A stretch of 15,661 bases of DNA, taken from positions 1 through 15,661 of the forward strand of contig JAJYGJ010000051.1 in assembly GCA_021790695.1 (NCBI GenBank), in the 5' to 3' direction. The translations under genes and the position numbers were made by a program. The number at the start of each line of letters is the position of its first letter. Within the stretch, counting starts at the first letter, position 1. Below, piece after piece: positions 1-6,646 of this stretch. The notes under the pieces are model-generated. The model saw nothing but the letters and a program-made list of their open reading frames with translations, did no database searches and had not been told where the DNA came from. The stretch comes from Nitrospirota bacterium. Its GTDB lineage: Bacteria > Nitrospirota > Thermodesulfovibrionia > Thermodesulfovibrionales > JdFR-88.

Positions 1-695
1 CTTATCGGTCAGGTGCCAAGGATTTGGATTCCTTTCTCCCTCGTCACGAAGTATCCTATAAATGCTCGCTGGTATATAGTGACTCTCTCGTAGACTCACC
101 CCATCCCGTAAGCAGAGCTTACATTTCCCTAACAAACCCACCTCACGCTAACCCGACCTTGTATCAACACAAATAAAGTTCCGATCGAAATCTTCACGAT
201 TATAACAAATCTACAAATAGCGAACTATACGGCGTATTCTTGCATCCGCCGCATTCGCACAAATGTGTTATTAAGAAGGGGTAATTTGAGGCATGAAGTG
301 GAACTCCGATTTTCAATAGTCGTATGGCGGCATCAAACGCTTATCCAAAATTGAAACCGTCGAGACTTTCAGGAAAAAGTTGAAACTCTGAACGCCCGGC
401 GCATGCAAGGTCGAGTTGTACACTTTTATAAATTGTTTTATAGGACAACGCAATGGCCGGCGGATTATGATGAGGTCCGGGCTGGGAAAATGGAAACCGC
501 GGGCGAGGCAATTGACGCCCTGGGCCGGTTGTCAATGACAATTGAACACATTGAACACGCCGGGCTGAAAAGTCCTTATAAAATGGGGCATTAGGGTTTT
601 TATCTTGAACAAAAAAACACAAAAAAGGGCTGATGGCGCGGCCGGGCTATTTTCATTTTCGGCCCTGATGGACATAAAATAAGAAAAATATACCG
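1..695. other. Gene-poor left flank, no confident gene
   Basis: No ORF with family resemblance, tRNA or rRNA is recognised here. The first ~400 bases are visibly richer in A/T than the rest of the window and hold many stops in all frames. A 63-codon ORF at 403-594 (+) has no Shine-Dalgarno sequence and no recognisable domain; it could be a remnant but I do not call it a gene. Within 511-558 there is a cluster of related short motifs: an ATTGAC/GTCAAT inverted repeat, the odd palindrome TTGTCAATGACAA (529-541), and two tandem copies of ATTGAACAC (541-558). The cluster lies about 140 bases before the midA start and could be regulatory. Confidence 0.5.
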
Positions 696-1928
696 ATGAG
701 CGCCGTCAGGGAGAAGATAATAGAGCGTATCAGAAACGAAGGCCCGGTCACTTTCAGGGAGTTCATGAGGATGGCCCTTTATGAGCCGGGGGCCGGTTAT
801 TACACGAGGCCCCAGACGGAGATAGGCAGGGCGGGGGATTTTTACACCGGTCCGCACCTGCACGCCGCCTTCGGCTGGATGCTGGCCAAACAGGTGGAGG
901 AGATGTGGCTTCTGCTTGGCAAGGGGCCGCTCGAAGTCACGGAGCAGGGAGAGGGCAAGGGCTACCTGGCCAAGGACATACTGGACAGGCTCAAGGACCG
1001 GAACGCGCCGCTTTATGACGCCATCGGCTACCGCCTGGTGGAGCTTAATCCCGGGCTCAGGGAGTTCCAGGAGGAACTGCTGCGCGGGCACGCCGGAAAG
1101 GTCTCCTGGGCGGATTCGTTGAAGTCCGGCCGGAAAGCCGCTTCCGCTCCGGGCGTAAAAGGCGTTTTGCTTGCAAACGAGCTTCTGGACGCCTTTCCCG
1201 TGCACCTTGTCCAGATGCATAATGGGGCCGTCAGGGAAGTAAGGGTGGGGTTTGAAAGCGGGGCCTTTACCGAGGTGCTTGCCTCGCCGTCCACTCCGGA
1301 GATCGAGGAATATCTGGACTTGTTCGTGCCCGAATCCGTACCGGACGGTGAAGCCGCCCCGGCCGGGGAGCCGGCCGGTTTTTCCGATGAAAGGTCATCC
1401 CCATCCGCTGGATCATCCCGCATGCTGCCCGACGGCTACCGGACAGAGGTGAATCTTGAGGTCCGGGGCTGGCTCAGGGAGGTTTCGGACGTCTTAGGGC
1501 AGGGTTTCATTATCGCGGTGGATTACGGTTACCCCTCATGGGATTATTACGGCTCCGCGCGGGACAGGGGGACGCTGCTTGGCTATTACCGGCACAGGGT
1601 GGTCGAAGACCCTTACATGAACCCGGGCGAGATGGACATCACCGCGCACGTGAACTTTTCCGCCCTGAATGTGTTCGGCCGCGCGGCGGGGTTCAAGTGC
1701 GCCGGCTTTTGTCCGCAGGGCACGTATCTCGTATCGCTGGGGATCGAAGAGGTCCTTGCCGGGCTCGGCCAGGACGATATCATGAAGCTGAAGGGCCTGC
1801 TTCTTCCCGGGACGATGGGAGAGACGCACAAGGTGATGGCCCTTTACAAGGGTCCGGATGCGGGCGGGGCTGGAAAAGTGCCGGAGCTTCGGGGCTTCAA
1901 GATGAGAAACCAGTGCAGGTTTTTATAG
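696..1928 (+). CDS. midA: MidA-family class I SAM-dependent methyltransferase (DUF185/COG1565)
   Basis: This 410-residue protein matches the MidA/NDUFAF7 family. Its human member methylates an arginine of complex I subunit NDUFS2; the bacterial substrates are mostly unknown. Visible hallmarks are the N-terminal GPVTFREFMRMALYEPGAGYY block (residues ~14-34), the GDFYTGPHLHAAFGWMLAKQ segment (~47-66), and a glycine-rich SAM loop EQGEGKG (~82-88), somewhat altered from the usual E-x-G-x-G form. Further signatures are GVLLANELLDAFPVH (~155-169), AVDYGYP and DITAHVNF. The ATG start keeps the whole conserved N-terminus although no strong ribosome-binding site precedes it. The family normally ends near the VMALYKG motif; here about 25 extra residues follow. 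The TAG stop is the first three bases of an inverted-repeat element, so the present C-terminus was probably set by that insertion. Confidence 0.9.
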   Translation: MSAVREKIIERIRNEGPVTFREFMRMALYEPGAGYYTRPQTEIGRAGDFYTGPHLHAAFGWMLAKQVEEMWLLLGKGPLEVTEQGEGKGYLAKDILDRLKDRNAPLYDAIGYRLVELNPGLREFQEELLRGHAGKVSWADSLKSGRKAASAPGVKGVLLANELLDAFPVHLVQMHNGAVREVRVGFESGAFTEVLASPSTPEIEEYLDLFVPESVPDGEAAPAGEPAGFSDERSSPSAGSSRMLPDGYRTEVNLEVRGWLREVSDVLGQGFIIAVDYGYPSWDYYGSARDRGTLLGYYRHRVVEDPYMNPGEMDITAHVNFSALNVFGRAAGFKCAGFCPQGTYLVSLGIEEVLAGLGQDDIMKLKGLLLPGTMGETHKVMALYKGPDAGGAGKVPELRGFKMRNQCRFL

Positions 1929-2195
1929 AACCTGTCTCAAAATTGATTCTGAAGCGAAAGAGAGAGGAAATCGTGGCATTAAATTTCACCCGGAAGTGGG
2001 AAGAAAGGGGAAAGCGCCCGGAGGCGCAGCAGCGCTGCGTTGAGGACGATTTTCCCTTGATGACGCGGTATGCCGCGATTTTATGCCCTGCGGGCATAGA
2101 ATGTATGGAATATGTGATTCATCAGGATTCGCTCGCTGGCGCTCGCTGCCCATTTCAGCCTCTTGCAGCCGGAAGCGATTTTGAGATAGGTTCTA
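1926..2195. repeat. 270-bp inverted-repeat element, copy A (MITE-like)
   Basis: The left end TAGAACCTGTCTCAAAAT (1926-1943) and the right end 2178-2195 are inverted copies over 18 bases with one mismatch. Both edges carry TA, as expected for a TA target duplication. No transposase-sized ORF lies inside. The interior holds small perfect hairpins, for example TATGCCC-tgc-GGGCATA and CGCAGC-agc-GCTGCG. Both ends resemble the shorter copy at 7465-7532. This looks like a non-autonomous mobile element; TA duplication would fit IS630/Tc1-mariner-type movement, which is inference. With the leader of the next gene it fills the gap 1929-2324. Confidence 0.7.
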
Positions 2196-2199
2196 GAAC

Positions 2200-2228
2200 T
2201 TGACTCCGCTGGTCCTTTTTGATAGAAG
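2200..2228 (+). promoter_or_regulatory. Candidate sigma70-type promoter for the small secreted protein
   Basis: TTGACT (2200-2205), a 17-base spacer and TAGAAG (2223-2228) give 5/6 and 4/6 matches to the -35 and -10 consensus. They lie just outside the right end of repeat copy A and about 97 bases before the start codon. This rests on consensus match only. Confidence 0.3.
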
Positions 2229-2324
2229 TTAGATATATCGGTTAAAGGCCGGCATCAATTCCATTCGCAGCCCAAAAACAAAGAGGCGCCGGAAGGATTT
2301 TTTCTCCGGGAAAAAGGAGGCAGG

Positions 2325-2648
2325 ATGAAGAAAACCGCGATTTGCCTTGTAGCGTTGTTTGTTGTATTGGGTTTATACGCGACAGTTTATGCGCAGGCTG
2401 GCGGCGACCAGACGGGCGGATTCACGCCGCAGGTAAAAATCTGCAAACCGGGCGCCATACCTCTCCTTGCGGGCGATGAGTCGCAGTTTTTTGAGGCCGA
2501 ATCACATTTTGAGGCCCAGTGTACTTGCAACCAGGTGGCTGCCCGCTATAAACAGTACGTCTGCTACGCCACACCCAGCTCGTCGAAGGCCGAGAGCGTG
2601 CCGCCAGGGCTTTGGTACTGCCTGTGCAGCAAGACAAAAACGTGGTAG
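2325..2648 (+). CDS. Small secreted cysteine-rich protein, unknown function
   Basis: This 107-residue protein has a classical Sec signal peptide: MKK, a hydrophobic core at ~6-20, and a likely cleavage after VYA (residue 23). The predicted mature chain of ~84 residues has six cysteines (40, 66, 68, 80, 99, 101), including two C-x-C pairs, which suits disulfides or metal binding outside the cytoplasm. A strong ribosome-binding site AAGGAGG (2314-2320) sits four bases before the ATG, so translation is well supported. I recognise no family. Left of it lies repeat copy A, and right of it a palindromic repeat and a convergent gene, so it appears to be a single-gene unit. It is not obviously a cytochrome, since no C-x-x-C-H is present. 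Confidence 0.75.
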   Translation: MKKTAICLVALFVVLGLYATVYAQAGGDQTGGFTPQVKICKPGAIPLLAGDESQFFEAESHFEAQCTCNQVAARYKQYVCYATPSSSKAESVPPGLWYCLCSKTKTW

Positions 2649-2819
2649 GGATTTTCCGGGAAGGTGCCAGGCATTGCCTTGCAAGAAGAGGACCCGACTG
2701 AAATTAACCTTGCAGTTGCACAAATTGGGGCTTCGAAAGCATGTCAAAATATTGTTGGCGGTCAGTTTAAAGGCTGTTTCCGGAGGCAAACAGGAAGTCA
2801 CTATAAGTGGACTTCTTGC

Positions 2820-2924
2820 CGTCATTCCGGAGGTGGTAATCCGGAATCCAGCGGCTTTAAAGACAACGTCGCTGGATTCCGGCTTTCAGTTTACCCCGTA
2901 CCGCGATACGGGGCCGGTATGACG
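2820..2924. repeat. Nested palindromic intergenic repeat between convergent genes
   Basis: The outer ends CGTCATTCCGG (2820-2830) and CCGGTATGACG (2914-2924) are inverted with one mismatch. Inside are a perfect 13-base inverted pair, CCGGAATCCAGCG (2841-2853) with 2870-2882, and a perfect 7-base hairpin, CCCCGTA with TACGGGG (2894-2913). The GTCATTCCGG...GGAATCCAG layout resembles widely dispersed extragenic palindromes of other bacterial genomes. Lying between two convergent genes it could also stop transcription. Nothing else is seen in 2649-2945. Confidence 0.7.
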
Positions 2925-2945
2925 AACTTTAATGCAAGATTAAGG

Positions 2946-3734
2946 TTAAGGAAGCTCCCGAAACCGCCCGAGGCGCCTGAGGCTTAGAAGGGCGTCTGCC
3001 GGGCTGTGGGCCTCGATTGTATGGACGACCCCGCAAAGACCTTTGATTGCGTCGAAAAGGCTTTGAAAGGGGAATGTGCCCTCGCCGATCGGGCTGTGGG
3101 CGTCGTAAGAGCCGTCGTTGTCGTGGATGTGAAGCTCGATCAGGTATTTTTCCAGCGGGGCAAGCCAGCTTTCCAGCGGGGCGCGGCCCGCAAAGAGGTT
3201 GAAGTGCCCGGTATCGAAACAGAGGCCGAAGTGTTCCGAGCCCAGTTTTTCAAACAGCGCGATCAGGTTGTCCGGGCTGTCCTCGAAGATGTTTTCAATG
3301 GCGATTCTTGTGCCGTCCTTTCGGGCCCTTTCGATAAGCGGCCCCCAGGTGAGGACGGATTTTTCCAGCCAGATTTCCACATGCATCGCATATTTCCATT
3401 TCTCATAGCCCGAGTGGAAGACGACGGTTTTTGCGCCCAGTTGCCGCGCCATTTCAAGCGCCTTCTCAAACCTTGAGGCGGTAACGGCCCTTATCTTTTC
3501 ATCGACCGCGCCGGGTGAGAGGTCCATGAACGGGGCATGGATGGAGATTTCCGGCCCGTAATCGAGAAGCCCCATTGTCCGCCCGGGCCAGTCCGGCCCG
3601 AGCGCGTCCATATCGCTGCCCAGGACATAGAGTTCCACGGACAGGCCGTGCTCTGCCAGGATGGGCGAAAACTCCCCAAGCCTTGCAAAGGGGACATGTA
3701 TGTGCGGGCGTATCAGTTTAAGGGATTCCGGCAA
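2946..3734 (-). CDS. Sugar phosphate isomerase/epimerase-like TIM-barrel protein (AP endonuclease 2 superfamily)
   Basis: This 262-residue protein belongs to the xylose isomerase-like/endonuclease IV TIM-barrel superfamily. Likely metal ligands are seen in order: His66 (IHAPF), His107 (VVFHSG), Glu147 (AIENIF), Asp174 and His177 (FDTGHFN), the HIHDN motif at 202-206 followed by DAHSPIGEG, and Glu241. The length fits a single-domain member. Substrate specificity cannot be read from sequence; endonuclease IV activity is possible, but such short COG1082 proteins are more often sugar or cyclitol enzymes. The start is TTG (3734-3732); no in-frame ATG or GTG lies upstream before a stop, and the first barrel strand begins at residue ~8. 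A four-codon ORF ending one base before the TTG may couple translation (see findings). It follows the zinc-ribbon gene on the same strand by 51 bases. Confidence 0.85.
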   Translation of the reverse strand: MPESLKLIRPHIHVPFARLGEFSPILAEHGLSVELYVLGSDMDALGPDWPGRTMGLLDYGPEISIHAPFMDLSPGAVDEKIRAVTASRFEKALEMARQLGAKTVVFHSGYEKWKYAMHVEIWLEKSVLTWGPLIERARKDGTRIAIENIFEDSPDNLIALFEKLGSEHFGLCFDTGHFNLFAGRAPLESWLAPLEKYLIELHIHDNDGSYDAHSPIGEGTFPFQSLFDAIKGLCGVVHTIEAHSPADALLSLRRLGRFRELP

Positions 3735-3785
3735 TTTATGGATTCCGCATGGGGCTTGAGTCCTCCGGGGCGGAAAAACCCGCGA

Positions 3786-4103
3786 TCAGGGGGTCTTGGC
3801 CTCTTTTTTGGGGGCGTCTCCGCTGCCGGAGGCAACGGGCTTGGACTCCACGGGTTTGGAACCTTCGGGTTTGGACCCTTCGGATCTGGATCCCACGGGT
3901 TTGGATCCCTCGGACTTTGATCCCTTGCGGGCATAGTCCGTGATGTACCAGCCGGACCCTTTAAGGACAAAAGAGTTGTTGGATATGAGTTTCTTCAGCT
4001 TTCCCTTGCACCTCGGGCACTCCGAAAGCGGCGGGTCGCTGAATTTTTGCAGTGCCTCGTGCCGCTGTCCGCAGCTCTGGCACATGTATTCGTAAACAGG
4101 CAT
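3786..4103 (-). CDS. FmdB-type putative regulatory zinc-ribbon protein with repetitive tail
   Basis: The N-terminal ~55 residues are a FmdB-family zinc ribbon: MPVYEYMCQSCG with Cys8 and Cys11, then Cys29 and Cys32 (ECPRC), binding one zinc. The following LKGSGWYITDYA motif is typical of the family. The role is generally unknown; the name comes from a gene near formamidase. The C-terminus is unusual: residues 61-90 are six consecutive pentapeptides of the form G-S-K-P/S-V/E, followed by a Lys-rich end. This tail is probably disordered and positively charged. The ATG is preceded by GGAGG ten bases upstream, and a good promoter lies at 4152-4181. Confidence 0.88.
   Translation of the reverse strand: MPVYEYMCQSCGQRHEALQKFSDPPLSECPRCKGKLKKLISNNSFVLKGSGWYITDYARKGSKSEGSKPVGSRSEGSKPEGSKPVESKPVASGSGDAPKKEAKTP
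3834..3923 (-). repeat. Six 15-nt tandem repeats inside the zinc-ribbon gene
   Basis: Read on the minus strand, 90 bases form six imperfect 15-nt units starting GGATCCAAACCCGTG-like. They encode GSKSE, GSKPV, GSRSE, GSKPE, GSKPV and ESKPV. Because the unit is a multiple of three, copy-number change would lengthen or shorten the tail without a frameshift. Confidence 0.85.
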
Positions 4104-4151
4104 ATTACCTTTTCCTCCAGTTAATGCTCAGTGAAATGCATGCCAATAAAT

Positions 4152-4181
4152 AATATATAGCTAACCGGGCTGCGGCGTCAA
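4152..4181 (-). promoter_or_regulatory. Candidate promoter of the FmdB-type gene
   Basis: On the minus strand TTGACG (4181-4176) is followed after 18 bases by TATATT (4157-4152), or after 16 bases by TATATA. Both boxes match the sigma70 consensus at 5/6 for the first pair. An 8-base perfect inverted repeat AACCGGGC/GCCCGGTT (4163-4170, 4190-4197) encloses the -35 box, directly after the permease stop codon. It could act as an operator or as part of a weak terminator. Confidence 0.45.
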
Positions 4182-4197
4182 ATAAAGGGGCCCGGTT

Positions 4198-5679
4198 TCA
4201 GGTCCGGGGTGAGGTCACGGAGACGCGGGGTTTGGGTTTCAGGCGCGCATGGGCGTACTTGATTCCGTATGCGAAATATATGACGAGCCCGATTATAAGC
4301 CATATGACGAGCCGCAGCCAGGTTTCAAGCGGGAGGCCGGCCATGAGGTAAAGGCAGGAGAAGATGCCCAGGATGGGTGTTGCCGCGCCGCCCGGCGCCT
4401 TGAAAACCCTCTTTACGTCCGGCCGGGTGTGTCTCAGGACGAGCACGCCCGCGCAGACTATCGCAAAGGCAAGCAGGGTCCCGATGCTTACCATCTCCCC
4501 GACTATCCCCAGGGGCAAAACGGCGGCCGCGGCCGCCGTGACGCATCCGGTGATTATGGAGTTTACGTAAGGGGTCCTGAACCGCGGATGGACCTTTGAG
4601 GCCCACGGGGGCAGGAGCCCGTCTTTAGCCATGGTGAAAAATATCCGGGACTGCCCCAGGAGGAGCACAAGGACCGTCGAGGTAAGCCCCGCCACGGCCC
4701 CGAGCTTCAAAAAGGGCGAGAACCAGAAGAGCTTCATCGCGTCCAGCGCCACGGCGAAGGGGGCCGGGACGTTGAGTTTCGTGTAGCTGACAACCCCGGT
4801 GAGCACCAGCGAGACGGCAATATAGAGCACCGTGCAGATAACCAGGCTGCCAAGGATGCCTATGGGCATGTCCCGTTTGGGGTTTTTGGCCTCCTGGGCA
4901 AGGGTGGAGACGGCGTCAAAGCCGATATAGGCGAAAAATATGACCCCCGCCCCCCGAAGCACCCCGCTCAAGCCGAACAGGCCGAACTGCCCCTTGTTGG
5001 CCGGAATGAAGGGATGCCAGAGGGCCGGTTTTACATAATGTATCCCGGCGAAGATGAACGCCAGGATGACCGCAATCTTGATGAAGACTATCGCGGCGTT
5101 CAATGCGGCCGACTCCCTTATGCCCCGCACGAGTATCACGGTCAGGAAGACCACCAGGAGGACGGCCGGAAGGTTGAAGACGGCGCCGGTGAGAAACCAT
5201 CTGTGAGTCTCGGGATTGAAGCCAAAAGGCGGGCCCGAAAGCGCCGCCGGGAAATTTATTCCGAAGTCTTTAAGGAAGCTCAGGAAATAGCCGGACCATC
5301 CGATCGAGACGGTGGTGGCGCCCAGCGTGTATTCGAGGATCAGGTCCCAGCCGATTATCCAGGCGAGAAACTGGCCCAGGGTGGCGTAGGCGTAAGTGTA
5401 GGCGCTTCCCGCTATGGGCAGCATGGAGGCGAACTCCGCGTAACAGAGGCCTGAAAAGCCGCAGGCCACGGCGGCAAGCATAAAGGAGATGACGATGCCC
5501 GGCCCGGCGTTCTGGGCCGCCGCCTGCCCGGTGAGGACGAATATGCCCGCCCCTACTATGACGCCGATGCCCAGGAGGACAAGGCTCACCGGACCTATCG
5601 AACGCCTCAGGCCGTGCTCCTCGTCAAGGGCCTCCTCCTGGATCGACTCCAGGGACTTCTTAAGAAGCAATCTCTTCAT
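4198..5679 (-). CDS. APC-family amino acid permease
   Basis: This 493-residue polytopic membrane protein is of the amino acid-polyamine-organocation superfamily, closest in feel to the cationic amino acid transporter/YfnA group. A cytoplasmic N-terminus ending in LRRSIGP leads into TM1 with the substrate-binding motif GIGVIVGAGIFVLTG (37-51). TM2-3 carry FSGLCYAEFASMLPIAGSAYTY. Another signature is GVIFFAYIGFDAVSTLAQEAKNPKRDMPIGI, the conserved APC loop after TM6. About twelve hydrophobic segments are visible, the family norm. It should import amino acids by proton- or substrate-coupled transport; the substrate is not predictable here. The ATG is chosen because the conserved N-terminal segment follows it; its ribosome-binding site is weak. 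A terminator-like hairpin lies just upstream. Confidence 0.9.
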   Translation of the reverse strand: MKRLLLKKSLESIQEEALDEEHGLRRSIGPVSLVLLGIGVIVGAGIFVLTGQAAAQNAGPGIVISFMLAAVACGFSGLCYAEFASMLPIAGSAYTYAYATLGQFLAWIIGWDLILEYTLGATTVSIGWSGYFLSFLKDFGINFPAALSGPPFGFNPETHRWFLTGAVFNLPAVLLVVFLTVILVRGIRESAALNAAIVFIKIAVILAFIFAGIHYVKPALWHPFIPANKGQFGLFGLSGVLRGAGVIFFAYIGFDAVSTLAQEAKNPKRDMPIGILGSLVICTVLYIAVSLVLTGVVSYTKLNVPAPFAVALDAMKLFWFSPFLKLGAVAGLTSTVLVLLLGQSRIFFTMAKDGLLPPWASKVHPRFRTPYVNSIITGCVTAAAAAVLPLGIVGEMVSIGTLLAFAIVCAGVLVLRHTRPDVKRVFKAPGGAATPILGIFSCLYLMAGLPLETWLRLVIWLIIGLVIYFAYGIKYAHARLKPKPRVSVTSPRT

Positions 5680-5708
5680 CCGGCACTTTTTGGGGTGAAA
5701 GCCTTTTT

Positions 5709-5750
5709 AAAAAAAACCGTCCCCTTCCGGGCGGACCCAAAACAGGGACG
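5709..5750 (-). terminator. Probable intrinsic terminator upstream of the permease gene
   Basis: Read on the minus strand, CGTCCC (5750-5745) pairs with GGGACG (5723-5718), and then GG is followed by eight T (5716-5709). This fits an intrinsic terminator with a ~21-base loop that can pair further internally. It may end the ku-to-arsR transcript. A perfect TATAAT (5760-5755, minus) sits immediately before it, so attenuation of the permease transcript is the alternative. Confidence 0.5.
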
Positions 5751-5770
5751 CACTATTATAGCTTAAGCGC

Positions 5771-5856
5771 CAGGGAAGGGAAAAGCCGAAAAACGGCAGG
5801 GCCGCAAAGCAAGTCGCGCGCGCAGGCAATGCAAACACCCGGCGTTGCCGGCTTCC
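5771..5856. other. Structured GC-rich intergenic segment, possible RNA element
   Basis: On the + strand the segment contains hairpin GCCG-aaaaa-CGGC (5785-5797), then the motif CGCAAAGC (5803-5810), then an 8-pair hairpin GGCAATGC with GCGTTGCC (5825-5832, 5842-5849) around a 9-base loop. Outer bases GGAAG and CTTCC could close the whole. The hairpin followed by CGCAAAGC recalls GEMM (c-di-GMP-I) riboswitches, but the match is partial and no + strand gene follows. It lies between arsR and the permease gene, both on the minus strand. Confidence 0.3.
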
Positions 5857-5898
5857 GGAAAGTACAGGATTTTTCCGTGGGAGCTGGAATTCAGCCTG

Positions 5899-6234
5899 TC
5901 AGAGGTCCGCGATCCTTGCGATCTTTTGCCGCTCCCTCATCATCTCGACCATGACCTCCCGCATCAGGCCGCAGGCCTCGATGACCTTCGGATTGGCGAT
6001 GCTGTAATAGACGTTGACGCCCTCTCTTCTTGTCTTTAAAATCCCCTTGTGGCGCATCATCGCCAGATGTTGGGAGACATTCGCCTTTGGCACGCCCAGG
6101 ATATCGACAAGCTCCGTGACGCTTTTTTCCCCGGCCTTGAGGGCGTTGATTATCTCGAGCCTCTTTGGGCTCGCGATGGTTTTGCAGATCTCGGCCTGGA
6201 TCTCGAAGATCGTTTTGTTATTATTTTTCTGCAT
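5899..6234 (-). CDS. ArsR-family winged-helix transcriptional regulator
   Basis: This 111-residue protein has the ArsR/SmtB wHTH fold: helix ASPKRLEIINALKAG (21-35), then SVTELVDILGVPKANVSQHLAMMRHKGIL (38-66) with the recognition helix around ANVSQHLAMM, then the wing TRREGVNVYYSI. Such proteins repress their own promoter and release DNA on binding metals or thiol modification. The classic metal site ELCVCD is absent. Only two cysteines are present, Cys17 in the first helix and Cys88 in the C-terminal helix, so redox or sulfur sensing is conceivable but unproven. It is the last gene of a minus-strand run that includes ku, yet it has its own promoter-like sequence. The target is unknown; no metal-resistance gene adjoins it. 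Confidence 0.88.
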   Translation of the reverse strand: MQKNNNKTIFEIQAEICKTIASPKRLEIINALKAGEKSVTELVDILGVPKANVSQHLAMMRHKGILKTRREGVNVYYSIANPKVIEACGLMREVMVEMMRERQKIARIADL

Positions 6235-6242
6235 TCGCTATA

Positions 6243-6270
6243 TTTTTATTTAATGCCGGTGTTTTGTCAA
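6243..6270 (-). promoter_or_regulatory. Candidate promoter of the arsR-type gene
   Basis: Read on the minus strand, a perfect TTGACA (6270-6265), a 16-base spacer and TAAAAA (6248-6243) lie just before the ATG at 6234. A start site 6-7 bases after the -10 box would leave almost no leader, and no ribosome-binding site is visible, so the message may be leaderless or nearly so. Confidence 0.45.
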
Positions 6271-6286
6271 GAGGTTTCGAATTCCA

Positions 6287-6646
6287 TCAGTTTATTTCAA
6301 AGGCGCCTCTTATGTGCTCCAGCCCGCCGGGGCCTATGGCGATCACATCGAACCGGACCGGCCGCTCCGGCTTCTCAATGGTCATGTAGCCCAGGGCCGC
6401 CTCCGTGATCTTTCGCTGTTTTTTAAGACCGACGGCCTCCTGCGGCGCGCCGAAGAGGGCAGAGCTTCTGGCCTTTACCTCTATGAAGACAAGCCAGGGG
6501 CCGTCCTCCGCTATAATGTCTATTTCCGCCCTGCGCGTGCGGAAATTCCGGCGCAGTATCCTGTAGCCCTTTTTTTCCAGATATTTTACGGCCAGTCGCT
6601 CAGAACTCCGGCCAAGGCGCGCTTTTTCCAGCAAAACTCCCTTCAA
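6287..6646 (-). CDS. yraN: YraN family protein (UPF0102), predicted endonuclease-like
   Basis: This 119-residue protein is a full-length member of the UPF0102/COG0792 family, a PD-(D/E)XK nuclease-like fold related to Holliday-junction resolvases but without proven function. Visible features are GRSSERLAVKYLEKKGYRILRRNFR-type N-terminus (12-36), Glu41/Asp43 in RAEIDII, and the catalytic-type Glu56-x-Lys58 in VFIEVKAR. The start is uncertain. TTG at 6646-6644 has GAGGAGG only one base ahead, and TTG at 6634-6632 is an alternative. Either start overlaps the end of the Toprim gene, so translation is likely coupled. Confidence 0.9.
   Translation of the reverse strand: MKGVLLEKARLGRSSERLAVKYLEKKGYRILRRNFRTRRAEIDIIAEDGPWLVFIEVKARSSALFGAPQEAVGLKKQRKITEAALGYMTIEKPERPVRFDVIAIGPGGLEHIRGAFEIN

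Noticed and set aside
403..594. 63-codon + strand ORF before midA
   Set aside because: No ribosome-binding site, no family resemblance, and it contains short repeat motifs; kept only as a remark.
600..1220. 206-codon minus-strand ORF opposite midA
   Set aside because: Overlaps a well-supported midA and shows no domain.
2467..2987. Two + strand ORFs (2467-2922, 2664-2987) after the secreted protein
   Set aside because: One overlaps the secreted gene in another frame and both run through the palindromic repeat; no domain is visible.
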